Of a stretch of 64,000 nt of DNA, positions 25,579-34,097 are shown piece after piece. The stretch is from positions 372,001 to 436,000 of the forward strand of contig NZ_RKQQ01000001.1 of assembly GCF_003814815.1 (NCBI RefSeq), given 5' to 3'. Position 1 is the first letter of the stretch. The number at the start of each line of letters is the position of its first letter. A model generated the notes under the pieces. It had not been told where the DNA came from and ran no database searches. It saw only the letters and a program-made list of their open reading frames with translations. Both the position numbers and the translations under genes were made by a program. Origin of the DNA: Salisediminibacterium halotolerans (GTDB lineage Bacteria; Bacillota; Bacilli; Bacillales; Salisediminibacteriaceae).

Positions 25579-27399
25579 TTATTCTGTCGTCCCGACCGCG
25601 CGCAGCTGCTTGACGCGAAAGTGCGCGATGTCGAGCACTTCGTTACGCAGTTCCTTTTTTTGACTGTCTTCGAATTTTTGCGCTAAGTCGTCGATCACTT
25701 GCATGTTGACGGGCGGGGTTTTCCCGCGATAAATCGACGGATAAATTTGCTCGTCGTGCACTTCGTCTTCGCCTAACAGCTCTTCAAACAGCTTCTCGCC
25801 CGGGCGCATGCCCGTGTATTGAATGTCGATTTCCTCTTCGCGAAAGCCGCTTAAGCGGATTAAGTTCTTCGCCAGATCGACAATTTTGACCGGTTCGCCC
25901 ATATCGAGAACGAACGTCTCGCCACCTTTCGCGATCGCACCCGCTTGCAAAATGAGCCGCGACGCTTCCGGAATCGTCATGAAGTAGCGCGTCATTTCCG
26001 GATCGGTGACAGTGACGGGACCGCCGTTTTCAATCTGCTTTTTAAAGAGCGGAATCACGCTCCCGCGGCTTCCGAGCACGTTGCCAAAACGGACAGCGAC
26101 GAATTTCGTCGCGCTAACGGTGTCCATGTGCTGCACGACCATCTCTGCGATCCGCTTCGTCGCCCCCATCACGCTCGTCGGGTTGACCGATTTGTCGGTT
26201 GAGACCATGACGAAGGCACCGACATTATGATTGGCTGCGGCTTCAGCGACGTTTTTCGTCCCGAGCACGTTATTTTTCACCGCTTCGTGCGGATTTTTCT
26301 CCATTAACGGCACGTGCTTATGCGCCGCTGCGTGATAAATCACATCCGGTTCTTGCTTATAGACGACGTCATCCATTTGCGCTTTGTCCTGCACGTCGGC
26401 AATGACCGGCGCAATTTCCATATTCGGGTACTGGTTGCGCAGTTCCATGTCAATTGCGTAAATGCTGTTTTCGCCGTGCCCGACTAAGACGAGCTTCGCC
26501 GGGTGAAACGCGGCCGCCTGCCGGCACACTTCCGAACCGATCGAGCCGCCCGCACCTGTGACCATGACGGCTTTGCCGGTGAGCTTTTTGCCGATTTTAT
26601 CCGTGTCGAGTTCAACCGGCTCGCGGCCCAACAGGTCTTCGACTTGCACATCGCGGATTTCATTGACCGTGACGTTGCCGGCCATAATGTCTTCCACCGA
26701 CGGCATGATTTGCGTTTTCACTTTCGCCTCGGCGCAGCGGGCGAAAATGTCGTTCAGTTCTTGTTTTGAGAGCGACGGGATCGCGATGATAATTTGCTCG
26801 ACTTCTTTATGCTCGGCGACGTGTTCGATGTCTTCGAGCTGACCGAGCACCGGCACGCCCATTACTTCGAGCCCCTGTTTATTGTTGTCATCGTCAATAA
26901 ACGCGACCGGGCGCAGCTCCGACTTCTCGCTATTAATCAGCTGCCGGGCGACAAGGTGGCCGCCGTTGCCGGCGCCGATGATTAACGCACGCTTTTTATT
27001 CCGGTCCGAGCTCATTTTGTAATCGCGGATAAAACGCCAAGAAAAGCGCGAGCCGCCGATCAGTAAAATGTGGAGCATCCATGTGATCGCAAGCGCGCGG
27101 TTGTACGTGACGCCGAGCGTGATCAGCTGCACGAGCGCGAGAAACGCGACCGATCCGGTGACAGCAAGAAAAATCCCCGTCAGTTCCTGCATGCTCGCGT
27201 ACGACCACACCTTTTTATACAGCTTGAAGATGTACGCAAACACGTGGTGGGCAAAAAAGAGCGTCACCGAACTGATCAGCGTCGCTGTCGCCGTCATCCC
27301 GGCATTTTCCGTTAACATCCACGAGGCGATAAACACTGATGACATGACAATCAATGAATCGACTAAAATCAATAAGGATAACCGTAATTGATATTTCAC
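25579..27399 (-). CDS. Membrane UDP-GlcNAc 4,6-dehydratase, PglF/EpsC-like
   Basis: A 606-residue protein with four N-terminal membrane segments (about residues 5-120), a first Rossmann-like domain starting IGAGNGGHLVARQLINSEK, and a second NAD-binding dehydratase domain starting VTGAGGSIGSEVCRQAAAF. The catalytic region reads STDKSVNPTSVMGATKRIAE. It makes the 4-keto-6-deoxy sugar for the bacillosamine branch. The start is GTG with AAGGAGG seven bases upstream. The leader contains a terminator hairpin, so this gene may be under transcription-attenuation control. The second dehydratase, at 3984-5006, is smaller and serves FucNAc. Confidence 0.95.
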   Translation of the reverse strand: MKYQLRLSLLILVDSLIVMSSVFIASWMLTENAGMTATATLISSVTLFFAHHVFAYIFKLYKKVWSYASMQELTGIFLAVTGSVAFLALVQLITLGVTYNRALAITWMLHILLIGGSRFSWRFIRDYKMSSDRNKKRALIIGAGNGGHLVARQLINSEKSELRPVAFIDDDNNKQGLEVMGVPVLGQLEDIEHVAEHKEVEQIIIAIPSLSKQELNDIFARCAEAKVKTQIMPSVEDIMAGNVTVNEIRDVQVEDLLGREPVELDTDKIGKKLTGKAVMVTGAGGSIGSEVCRQAAAFHPAKLVLVGHGENSIYAIDMELRNQYPNMEIAPVIADVQDKAQMDDVVYKQEPDVIYHAAAHKHVPLMEKNPHEAVKNNVLGTKNVAEAAANHNVGAFVMVSTDKSVNPTSVMGATKRIAEMVVQHMDTVSATKFVAVRFGNVLGSRGSVIPLFKKQIENGGPVTVTDPEMTRYFMTIPEASRLILQAGAIAKGGETFVLDMGEPVKIVDLAKNLIRLSGFREEEIDIQYTGMRPGEKLFEELLGEDEVHDEQIYPSIYRGKTPPVNMQVIDDLAQKFEDSQKKELRNEVLDIAHFRVKQLRAVGTTE

Positions 27400-27477
27400 T
27401 AAGTTTCCTCCTTCGTTCGTAGCGACAATTGTTCGACAAACATTTCAGTCCATTCGACAAAAATCGGTTTTGGGCAT

Positions 27478-27507
27478 TAAAAAACACATCAAAGCCCGTT
27501 TGATGTG
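27478..27507 (-). terminator. Intrinsic terminator in the leader of the EpsC-like gene
   Basis: On the minus strand CACATCAAA and TTTGATGTG pair perfectly around a CGGGC loop and lead into six T. It lies about 80 bases before the EpsC-like start and after a separate terminator that already ends the preceding gene. It could therefore be an attenuator for the long downstream operon. Confidence 0.75.
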
Positions 27508-27539
27508 GCCAATCTGTTGACAAGGTGCAATTGTGATGC

Positions 27540-27571
27540 GTTCGTTCATTTTCATTTGGTTTATCTTACCA
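27540..27571 (-). promoter_or_regulatory. Probable promoter of the EpsC-like operon
   Basis: Minus-strand TGGTAAGAT is a possible extended -10 (27563-27571), and AACGAAC, part of the shared motif, follows about 16 bases later (27540-27546). GTTCGT occurs again at 27415-27420 next to the ribosome site. No good -35 is visible. This is a weaker match than the three promoters with the full 16-mer. Confidence 0.4.
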
Positions 27572-27643
27572 TAGAGCGGAAGAAATTTGTAGGTCTAAAT
27601 TTGGTTTTTTGTTAAAAATTACTTCAACAGTGAAAAATACGCT

Positions 27644-27674
27644 AAAAAAAGACGGCAATTTACAGCGCCGTCTT
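27644..27674 (-). terminator. Intrinsic terminator after the kinase-like gene
   Basis: Minus-strand AAGACGGC pairs with GCCGTCTT and is followed by seven T. It is placed 35 bases beyond the stop of the gene at 27709-29004. Confidence 0.9.
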
Positions 27675-27708
27675 AAGAGTATAGACAAAGTCGTGACATC
27701 GACAGATG

Positions 27709-29004
27709 TCAGGTTGAACATACAGCCTGCTCCTTCGTCTCATAATTCGGTATGTCGAGCGCGTTTTCGATATATAACACCGCTGGCTCGATTTTTTGGG
27801 CTGCGGTTTGCTCGGCTTCTTCATAAACCATCCGCGTCAGCCACTTAAAGATCAAGATGTAGACAAAAAACACTCGTCGGATCAGATTCTCTTCTGTTTG
27901 ATTTTCTATTGAACGGAGGTATGTGTCTTCAATTTCCTTAAAAGTGTAATTAAACTTAAAAAAATAATTTGCCAAATCAGCGTCGACGAAGTCGATACGA
28001 TACTCCGCCCAATCAATAATATACGGGCGTGAATCATCGAAAATGAAATTCCCTGTATTATAGTCACCGTGACAAAATACGTAGTGGCTGTCGAGATCGA
28101 TTTTCTCGTATAACTTTGAGCCGGACATCACATCTTCCAATCTTTTTACTGCATCCGCTAAATCTTGAAAGGAGTTATGTTCACGCACTTTTTTGTGCAA
28201 AATACTGAAGATTTCGCTGTGAGTCGATATTTTATGCAGATGCGCGCTCAAAGACAGATCATCCTTGGATACAGCATTCTCGATCTGCTTTTTTATCGCC
28301 TCCCCCTGGATTGATTTAATAACCGCATCAATCTCTAATACATGGTTGAGATCCGTTTTTTTCGACGGTCTTCCGTGAATTTTCGTTAAGGTCATAAAGT
28401 TCAGGTTTGTTCCATCGATCGCTCCCGAGCAAACCATATTGGGGGTTATCGCTTTTAATTGCGGATACTGCTCGCGAATGTCATTGTAAAAGAATACTTC
28501 TTTTAAAAACCGCTTATGTTCCTCACTGACATTGGTGGTAACTTTTGTGATCAGCTGCCTTGTTTCATCCCCCTGCGTATACTCATGTTCAATCAAACCG
28601 AGATTTCGCTTGCCGCCGTTAAATCTGTATGTTGAGATCAGGTTTTCGATCGCCGGCATTTGCTCCAAAATATTGAAGTCAATCTTCTGTATGACTTCTT
28701 CCATTTTGCAGTTCATTTCCATCTCAAATCCGGTTTTCATAATTGAATTTGCCGTTTCCCGCTCGCCGATTTTAAAATGGCAAACACCTAATTTATTTAC
28801 AAACTCATAATTTTGATAAGTCCTTTTCTTAAAACCATATGCCAGTTCAATCGCTTCTTCCCATTTATCTTGCTCATATAGCTTATTAAAGCGCCGAAAC
28901 TCTGGATTGAAATCGATGATTGCCAGTTTGTTGAAAAATTTTTCAATTAATTTCAAATACCCTTCTTCTTTCACGATCCGCTTAAATCGGTAAAAAATGA
29001 GCAT
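27709..29004 (-). CDS. Aminoglycoside-phosphotransferase-fold kinase-like protein
   Basis: A 431-residue protein whose C-terminal 250 residues show the APH/choline-kinase fold: the catalytic loop is VFCHGDYNTGNFIFDD and the metal-binding Asp is in YIIDWAEYRIDF. The N-terminal 120 residues look helical, with a possible TPR-like pair (KWEEAIELAYGFKKRTYQNY). The function in this locus is unknown; phosphorylation of a sugar, a choline-like substituent or a lipid carrier are open options. GAGGAGGAGG precedes the ATG. It follows the PglD-like gene by 47 bases and ends at a terminator. Confidence 0.75.
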   Translation of the reverse strand: MLIFYRFKRIVKEEGYLKLIEKFFNKLAIIDFNPEFRRFNKLYEQDKWEEAIELAYGFKKRTYQNYEFVNKLGVCHFKIGERETANSIMKTGFEMEMNCKMEEVIQKIDFNILEQMPAIENLISTYRFNGGKRNLGLIEHEYTQGDETRQLITKVTTNVSEEHKRFLKEVFFYNDIREQYPQLKAITPNMVCSGAIDGTNLNFMTLTKIHGRPSKKTDLNHVLEIDAVIKSIQGEAIKKQIENAVSKDDLSLSAHLHKISTHSEIFSILHKKVREHNSFQDLADAVKRLEDVMSGSKLYEKIDLDSHYVFCHGDYNTGNFIFDDSRPYIIDWAEYRIDFVDADLANYFFKFNYTFKEIEDTYLRSIENQTEENLIRRVFFVYILIFKWLTRMVYEEAEQTAAQKIEPAVLYIENALDIPNYETKEQAVCST

Positions 29005-29051
29005 GGCCTCCTCCTCTCATAGCGCATGGGTATACTGCTGTCTCTACTCGG

Positions 29052-29714
29052 TTATAAAATCTTCAATGTATTCGGAACCGTATTTTGATTAACTGGTTGC
29101 ATCTTTTTCGCCGGCGTTCCGATATAAGTGCCTTTCTCGACAATATTTTTGATCACAAGCGAACCGGCTCCAATGACGCATTCGCCTGTGATTTGCACAT
29201 TGTTTTTAACGGTGCTGCCGATGCCGATAAAAGTTTGTTGACCAATCTTGATACTTCCGGCGAGATGAACCCCTGGAGCTATATGAACATAATCCTCAAT
29301 CACATTATCGTGATCGATCGACGCCCCCGTATTAACAATTACACCTTTGCCGATTGCCGTGCTGCTGTTGATAATCGCACCGGCCATCAGAATCGAACCA
29401 GCATTAATCTCCACTTCTGAACCTACGACAGCCGATGGATGAATAAGCACCGGAACGTTTGCACCGAATATTTCAATTCTTTCTTGAATGCTTCGTCTTA
29501 CACGATTATCTCCGATCGCAACAAAGATATCCGCATCACGAATATACTTCCTTACATCTTTTACGGGGCCGATGACGTCGAGATTTAAAGACGACACGAA
29601 CCCTTTCGCATCATCTAAAAAATAGATGTTTTTCCACATCTTCATTTTTAGGGCAACATCAGCCGCTACTTTGCCATGACCGCTCGCCCCGATAATAATC
29701 AGCTTCTCGTTCAT
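29052..29714 (-). CDS. Hexapeptide-repeat sugar acetyltransferase, PglD/EpsM-like
   Basis: A 220-residue NeuD/PglD-family acetyltransferase. The N-terminal domain starts LIIIGASGHGKVAADVAL, which binds the UDP-sugar, and from about residue 90 a left-handed beta-helix is built of hexapeptides such as INAGSI, IGKGVI, VNTGAS with the catalytic His in GASIDHDNVIEDYVHIAPGV. It would acetylate the 4-amino sugar to UDP-diacetylbacillosamine. I take ATG 29714 because AAGGAGGGAG lies before it; the frame reaches 29738 without a site. B. subtilis EpsM is the likely counterpart. Confidence 0.94.
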   Translation of the reverse strand: MNEKLIIIGASGHGKVAADVALKMKMWKNIYFLDDAKGFVSSLNLDVIGPVKDVRKYIRDADIFVAIGDNRVRRSIQERIEIFGANVPVLIHPSAVVGSEVEINAGSILMAGAIINSSTAIGKGVIVNTGASIDHDNVIEDYVHIAPGVHLAGSIKIGQQTFIGIGSTVKNNVQITGECVIGAGSLVIKNIVEKGTYIGTPAKKMQPVNQNTVPNTLKIL

Positions 29715-29769
29715 GAAATTCTCCCTCCTTTTACACACCGAATGAAAAGAGTCGAATTCAGAAACAAAC

Positions 29770-30432
29770 CTAGTGTTTTTTCTTTGTGTATAAACCGTTG
29801 TTCAAACGTTGATCGTCAAACCGTTTTTCTTGATCCCGCGAACATTCGAGATTGATTCCATCTTTTGCGAGAACTTTACGGATCGTCGCAGCGATGATCA
29901 AAATATCGCGTTTAAATGTAATGTTGTCGATATAGGCTATGTCTTGCGTGAAACGCGCCTCCCAACCGAGACCGTTGCGGCCGTTGATCTGTGCGAGACC
30001 TGTGAGTCCGGGGCGGACGTCGTGGCGTCGGAGTTCCTCGCTCGAGTAATGCGGCAAATACGCGGGGAGGAGCGGGCGCGGGCCGACAACAGACATCTCG
30101 CCTTTTACGATGTTGATTAATTCCGGAAGCTCATCAAGCGAGGTGGCACGCAGTTTCTTGCCGAATGGTGTGAGGCGAACACTGTCGTCGAGCAGTTCAC
30201 CGTTAGATCCGCGTTCATCAGTCATCGTGCGGAATTTGTACATTTTGAACATCTGTTCGTCTTTGCCGGGGCGCTCCTGGGTAAACAGCACCGGCTTGCC
30301 GTGTTTGATCCTTACCGTGATTGCCAGTAAGGCTAGAACCGGACTGAGTACGACAAGTGCTGTCCCAGCTGCAAACAAATCAAACATCCGTTTACCTTGC
30401 CGTTCGTAAAAGCCGCGCGGGCGTTGGTTCAC
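29770..30432 (-). CDS. Second priming sugar-phosphate transferase, EpsL-like
   Basis: A 220-residue phosphoglycosyl transferase with one N-terminal hydrophobic helix (residues 15-36). The catalytic DE pair is in ATSLDELPELINIVKGEMSV, then VGPRPLLPAYL and GLTGLAQINGRNGLGWEARF. It lies directly before the PglD-like gene, the same order as epsL-epsM in B. subtilis. The GTG start has GGAGGTGATCC upstream. With the PglC-like enzyme at 23.7 kb the locus has two primers, so either two glycans are made or one enzyme is surplus. Confidence 0.93.
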   Translation of the reverse strand: MNQRPRGFYERQGKRMFDLFAAGTALVVLSPVLALLAITVRIKHGKPVLFTQERPGKDEQMFKMYKFRTMTDERGSNGELLDDSVRLTPFGKKLRATSLDELPELINIVKGEMSVVGPRPLLPAYLPHYSSEELRRHDVRPGLTGLAQINGRNGLGWEARFTQDIAYIDNITFKRDILIIAATIRKVLAKDGINLECSRDQEKRFDDQRLNNGLYTKKKH

Positions 30433-30482
30433 ATCGGATCACCTCCAGATAGATCAAGAGTTATTCACACGCTCTATTCTAT

Positions 30483-30568
30483 ATAACGAACAAGAAAATT
30501 GAAAAGGAGGACGCCAAAGATAAATTCAGCGTCCGATAAGTCTGTTCGTTATTAAGATCATAATAGCA
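30483..30568 (-). promoter_or_regulatory. Promoter plus leader with inverted AACGAAC arms, EpsL-like operon
   Basis: Minus strand: extended -10 TGCTATTAT (30560-30568) runs straight into GATCTTAATAACGAAC (30544-30559), identical to the copy at 7416-7431. ATAACGAACA and TGTTCGTTAT form the outer inverted pair (30543-30552 and 30483-30492), and GGACGC/GCGTCC (30509-30534) an inner hairpin. Further GTTCGTTAT (30607-30615) and GTTCTTT (30636-30642) sites stand upstream of the promoter. The 355-base gap 30433-30787 holds this promoter, a short phased repeat and a terminator, and no gene. Confidence 0.65.
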
Positions 30569-30675
30569 CGGTTTTATCTGAAATACCAGTCTTTTTCTGA
30601 ATTTTTGTTCGTTATTTTGAATTTATTTTTAGGTCGTTCTTTCTAAAAGACAATCATGAGGGATTGACTGGCGAC

Positions 30676-30715
30676 AGCTTCAATAGTCGGGTTATGAGCT
30701 TCAATACAGTGTTAA
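30676..30715 (+). repeat. Short copy of the GCTTCAATA phased repeat
   Basis: Two GCTTCAATA units 23 bases apart, the second followed by CAGTGTTAAC. The longer relatives at 47094-47263 and 48570-48741 end in the same way. Confidence 0.6.
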
Positions 30716-30752
30716 CCCCGGCTTTTCGAAGGACAAAAGTTTAATTTAAACG

Positions 30753-30779
30753 CAAAAAACCAGCCCGGAGGCTGGTTTT
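30753..30779 (-). terminator. Intrinsic terminator after the membrane-protein gene
   Basis: Minus-strand AACCAGCC pairs with GGCTGGTT around a TCCG loop and is followed by TTTTG, 9 bases past the stop. It separates the kinase/phosphatase operon from the EpsL-like one. Confidence 0.88.
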
Positions 30780-30787
30780 GTCGATCT

Positions 30788-31633
30788 TTATTGACGCATC
30801 AGGTTGTACACACGCACGGCGGCGGCGAGCAGGAAAGCGGCGCCCATCAGTTCAAGCGTCTCTTCGTAAACGCGGTCCATGAACATGAAGCCGACGTTGC
30901 CGACCGTGTCGCGCGCCTGTTCATAAAGGGCCTCGCTGTGAGCGCCGTTGACAAAGAGCAGCTCGACAGCGCGGTTGCCGATGGCGGTGTACAGCTGGGA
31001 GATATCCAGTACTGCGCCGAAGGCACTGCCGGCCCACGAAGAGGTGACGGCAACGGCGTAAAAGACAATGCCGCCGGCGAGCCAGATGACAGCGCGCCGA
31101 TCTGCAATAAACGCGGCGCGATAGCGGACGATCGCAAACAGCATGACAGCGGCGAGCGCAGCGAAGTAGCCGAGCTCAAACAACGTTGCCGCGTAGCCGT
31201 AACGGCTCCCGCTGCCGGCACCGCCGGTGATCATATTCATCAAATCCGTGATGATATGGCGCACGTCACCGGCATCTTCCAACAGCATTAGTAACAGTCC
31301 GGCGGCGATCAACAAGCTGAAGCGGCGCACGATCGGCGGCGGACCGAGCGGCGATAAATCGGCACCGGCGCTGCGTTCGGAAGCGTTGCCGTAAATGATC
31401 CCGAACAGAAGCATCGCCGCAGCTAGCGCCGGCCATTGCAGCACTTCGACGGGGAATTCATACCAGTGGTACCAGACGTAGGCCGTTTCACCGTCTTGTG
31501 CGGCGAGGAGCCGCTCGCTCACACCGAAAACGTTCATGATGTCGACGGCGACGACGAGCAGAAGCGAAGCGAATAAAAACAGCGCGGCCGCGATGACAAT
31601 GACAGTGTCTAAGTTACGGGAAGCTAACTTCAT
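30788..31633 (-). CDS. Polytopic membrane protein of unknown function
   Basis: A 281-residue protein with about seven hydrophobic segments (for example residues 10-32, 65-82, 104-120, 148-166, 181-200, 265-278). I do not recognise a family. Loops are acidic and Gly/Ala-rich. It is the last gene of the wzz-cpsD-cpsB operon, 12 bases after the phosphatase stop, and a terminator follows, so a role in export or control of the polymer is plausible. No enzyme motif is seen. Confidence 0.65.
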   Translation of the reverse strand: MKLASRNLDTVIVIAAALFLFASLLLVVAVDIMNVFGVSERLLAAQDGETAYVWYHWYEFPVEVLQWPALAAAMLLFGIIYGNASERSAGADLSPLGPPPIVRRFSLLIAAGLLLMLLEDAGDVRHIITDLMNMITGGAGSGSRYGYAATLFELGYFAALAAVMLFAIVRYRAAFIADRRAVIWLAGGIVFYAVAVTSSWAGSAFGAVLDISQLYTAIGNRAVELLFVNGAHSEALYEQARDTVGNVGFMFMDRVYEETLELMGAAFLLAAAVRVYNLMRQ

Positions 31634-31645
31634 CGGATGCGCCGC

Positions 31646-32434
31646 CTAAAACAGCCCGAGAAACTTGCTGCGTTTTTTCCGGCGCTTTTTTGTCCGTTCA
31701 ATCGATTGCGGCGGTTCCGGAATGACTTGGCGGCCGTCGACGAGGTCTTCGGCGTTCGCCTGAAACATTGCGGCGAGATCTGCGCCGCGCTCCGCTTCGA
31801 TTGCGGCAAACGCGTCTTTCATCATGAAGCCGCGCGACACCGTGTTGTGGGCGTCTGATGCGATAATATGCGTCAGCTTATGGTCAATCAGCTGCCAGCT
31901 GAACGTCTCGATTGCGCTCCCGAAGCGCCCGGTCAATGAGGCCGCTGTCACTTGCGTCAACACGCCGGAGCGGACGAATTCGTACAGCTGCGACGGGTGC
32001 TTGATCAAGCCTTGATTACGCTCCGGGTGCACGATTACGGGCGTTAATCCTTCGACTTGCATGTCGTAAAACACCCGCGCGGCAAACGCCGGCACCTCGG
32101 CAGAAGGGAACTCGACAAAGACGTAATTCGAATCGTTGATCGTCTGGATCAGGCCGTTTTTCCAATCGGCAATCAATTCGCCGTAAAGGCGGACTTCTTG
32201 CCCCGGCAAGATCTTAAGATCACGGCCGTTTTTTTGCAAGTGCTCGTTCGCTTCTGTAACCAGCCGGCGAACGTCCGCTTTTTCGTTGATATACGGTCCG
32301 TTTTGGTGGTGCGGGGTTGCAGCGATTTCCGTAATGCCTTCCGCGATCGCAGCATCGGCCATCGCGAGCGTGTCGTCGAGCGTCTTCGCGCCGTCATCGA
32401 TGCCCGGCAAAATGTGACTGTGCGTATCAATCAT
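31646..32434 (-). CDS. PHP-family protein-tyrosine phosphatase, CpsB/YwqE-like
   Basis: A 262-residue metal-dependent phosphatase that removes phosphate from the tail tyrosines of the CpsD-type kinase. The PHP metal site opens the protein, MIDTHSHILPGIDDGAKTLD, and ATPHHQNGPY and VIVHPERNQGL with SDAHN near the end supply the other His and Asp ligands. I take ATG 32434, with AAAGGA eight bases upstream; frames opening further up, at 32494 and 32443, lack proper spacing. The C-terminus is very basic (KKRRKKRSK). It is separated from the kinase gene by repeat DNA at 32480-32602. Confidence 0.94.
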   Translation of the reverse strand: MIDTHSHILPGIDDGAKTLDDTLAMADAAIAEGITEIAATPHHQNGPYINEKADVRRLVTEANEHLQKNGRDLKILPGQEVRLYGELIADWKNGLIQTINDSNYVFVEFPSAEVPAFAARVFYDMQVEGLTPVIVHPERNQGLIKHPSQLYEFVRSGVLTQVTAASLTGRFGSAIETFSWQLIDHKLTHIIASDAHNTVSRGFMMKDAFAAIEAERGADLAAMFQANAEDLVDGRQVIPEPPQSIERTKKRRKKRSKFLGLF

Positions 32435-32479
32435 CAGGATCATCCTTTCGTCCCTATCGTAAAAAATTATCAATAAAGA

Positions 32480-32602
32480 AAGCCACGCAACCACTCCGCC
32501 GACGCCCTTGCCTGCGGACAGTAAGACACAGCGAGGTACTTTCGAGCTGATGTCGCACTGATGCTTTGCAAGTGCAAGCGGTGGTTAGTGGCTGCGTGGC
32601 TT
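32480..32602 (+). repeat. Hairpin repeat, type A copy 2 (divergent)
   Basis: Lies between the kinase and phosphatase genes of one operon. Outer ends AAGCCACGCA and TGCGTGGCTT pair. The inner part (CTTGCCTGCGGAC, ATGCTTTGCAAGTGCAAGCGG) has drifted from the core. As RNA it would fold between two co-transcribed genes. Confidence 0.7.
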
Positions 32603-32644
32603 ACGTCAACATATACGTGCGTCGACATGTTGAACCGAGGGGCG

Positions 32645-33355
32645 TCAGTTCCCCTCGGTGTAGTAATAGTAGTAATTCGATTTTTCGACAGCGCGGTCGT
32701 TTAAGACCGTGCCGAGCAGGTGGGCTTCGACCTTCTTCAAGTTCGCCACCGCGTGCTGGGCGTCTTCAATCTCCGTGACCCCGCTTCGGATCACAAGCAC
32801 GGTGCCGTCGGTTAAGCTCGCAATAATCTGCGGGTCGGTTACCGCGTTCACGGGCGGCGCGTCGAAAATCACGTAGTCGTAGGCATCGCTGACGCTCTTG
32901 ACGAAGCGTTCGAACGCTTTGGACGCGAGCAATTCACTCGGATTCGGCGGCACCGGGCCGGACGGCAAGACGTCCAGCCGCGGGATCGAAGTCTCCAACG
33001 CGGCTTCGTCCAGTGTGCTTTGCCCGGTCACAACGTTCGAGAGACCGACGTGGTTCGGCACTTGAAACGTAAAGTGCACGGTCGGTTTGCGTAAATCCGT
33101 GTCGACAAGCAGCACGCGGTTGTGCTGCTGCGCCATCACAACAGCGAGGTTCGCAACCGTCGTCGATTTCCCTTCCCCCGGGTTCGAGGAGGTGACCATA
33201 ATCGTTTTCAGTTTTCGGTCGATCGAGGAGAACTGAATATTTGTTCGAAGTGTTTTAAATTGTTCCGATACCGGCGAGCGCTGGTCAAACTCGGTGATCA
33301 GGCTGCGCTGCTTTTCCGACATATCGGGCTGATTCGTTTTATTTTTACGCGCCAT
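32645..33355 (-). CDS. Bacterial tyrosine kinase, CpsD/YwqD-like
   Basis: A 236-residue BY-kinase. Walker A is SSNPGEGKSTTVANLA, Walker A' is VLLVDTDLRKPTVHF, and Walker B is DYVIFDAPPVNAVTD. The C-terminus carries a tyrosine cluster, SNYYYYYTEGN, the usual autophosphorylation site. It needs the membrane partner encoded just upstream (11-base overlap). Phosphorylation cycling with the PHP phosphatase is thought to control chain length and amount of polymer. Confidence 0.96.
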   Translation of the reverse strand: MARKNKTNQPDMSEKQRSLITEFDQRSPVSEQFKTLRTNIQFSSIDRKLKTIMVTSSNPGEGKSTTVANLAVVMAQQHNRVLLVDTDLRKPTVHFTFQVPNHVGLSNVVTGQSTLDEAALETSIPRLDVLPSGPVPPNPSELLASKAFERFVKSVSDAYDYVIFDAPPVNAVTDPQIIASLTDGTVLVIRSGVTEIEDAQHAVANLKKVEAHLLGTVLNDRAVEKSNYYYYYTEGN

Positions 33356-34097
33356 GCTGGTTGCGCCCCCTTTTCACGGACCGGGATTCGTTGTTTTCTA
33401 GATCCTGGGTGTTGACACTTGTAGCGTCGATCGTCGAAATGCTCGCGAGAATCGGCACGCCTAAGTGCTTTTCGATATCTTCTTCGGTTCGGACCGTTTT
33501 GTCGAGGAAATCGAGCAAAAACGCGAGTCCGACAGCGGCCATTAAGCCGACGACAAAGGCGATTGCCATGTTAAGCGTCGGGTTCGGGCTCGCCGGCGAC
33601 GGATCGTCGGACAGTTCCGCGGCCGAGAGAATCGAGACGTTGTCGACGTTCATAATCTCGACGACGTCCTCTTGAAACGTCGCGGCAAGCGTGTTCGCGA
33701 TATTGACCGCATCGGCCGGGCTCTCGTCTTCCACTGTCACCGTCACAACTTGCGACTCGCCTTCGCCCTGAACAGTCACTTGATCGCGCAGCTGGCTGAC
33801 CGATTGATCCATTCCGAGCTCTTCAAGAGTCGGTTCGAGAATCCGCGGCGACTGCATGATGACGTTGTACGTTTCGATTAAATCTTGGTTCGTCGTTATG
33901 TCGCTCGCTCGAACGATTTCACCTTCTTGCTGGCCTTCATTAATGAGGATTTGCGTCGATTGTTCATACATCGGCGTGAGGAAAAAATAACTAATGATTC
34001 CCGCCGCGGCAACGGCGCCGACGGTAATCAAAATAATCATGCCGATCCGCTTTTTCAGCGTCTCCATAATCTCGCTTAAACTGATGGTTTCTTCCAT
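33345..34097 (-). CDS. Chain-length determinant and kinase activator, Wzz/YwqC-like
   Basis: A 250-residue membrane protein with two transmembrane helices (about residues 17-37 and 175-195) around an outer Wzz domain, with the proline-rich segment DDPSPASPNPTLNMA before the second helix. The cytoplasmic tail activates the CpsD-type kinase. It is the first gene of the polymer locus in this orientation, and GAAAGGAACGG precedes the ATG. GTTCCTTTC near 34108 is close to a SinR-type heptamer but not exact. Confidence 0.95.
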   Translation of the reverse strand: MEETISLSEIMETLKKRIGMIILITVGAVAAAGIISYFFLTPMYEQSTQILINEGQQEGEIVRASDITTNQDLIETYNVIMQSPRILEPTLEELGMDQSVSQLRDQVTVQGEGESQVVTVTVEDESPADAVNIANTLAATFQEDVVEIMNVDNVSILSAAELSDDPSPASPNPTLNMAIAFVVGLMAAVGLAFLLDFLDKTVRTEEDIEKHLGVPILASISTIDATSVNTQDLENNESRSVKRGRNQHGA

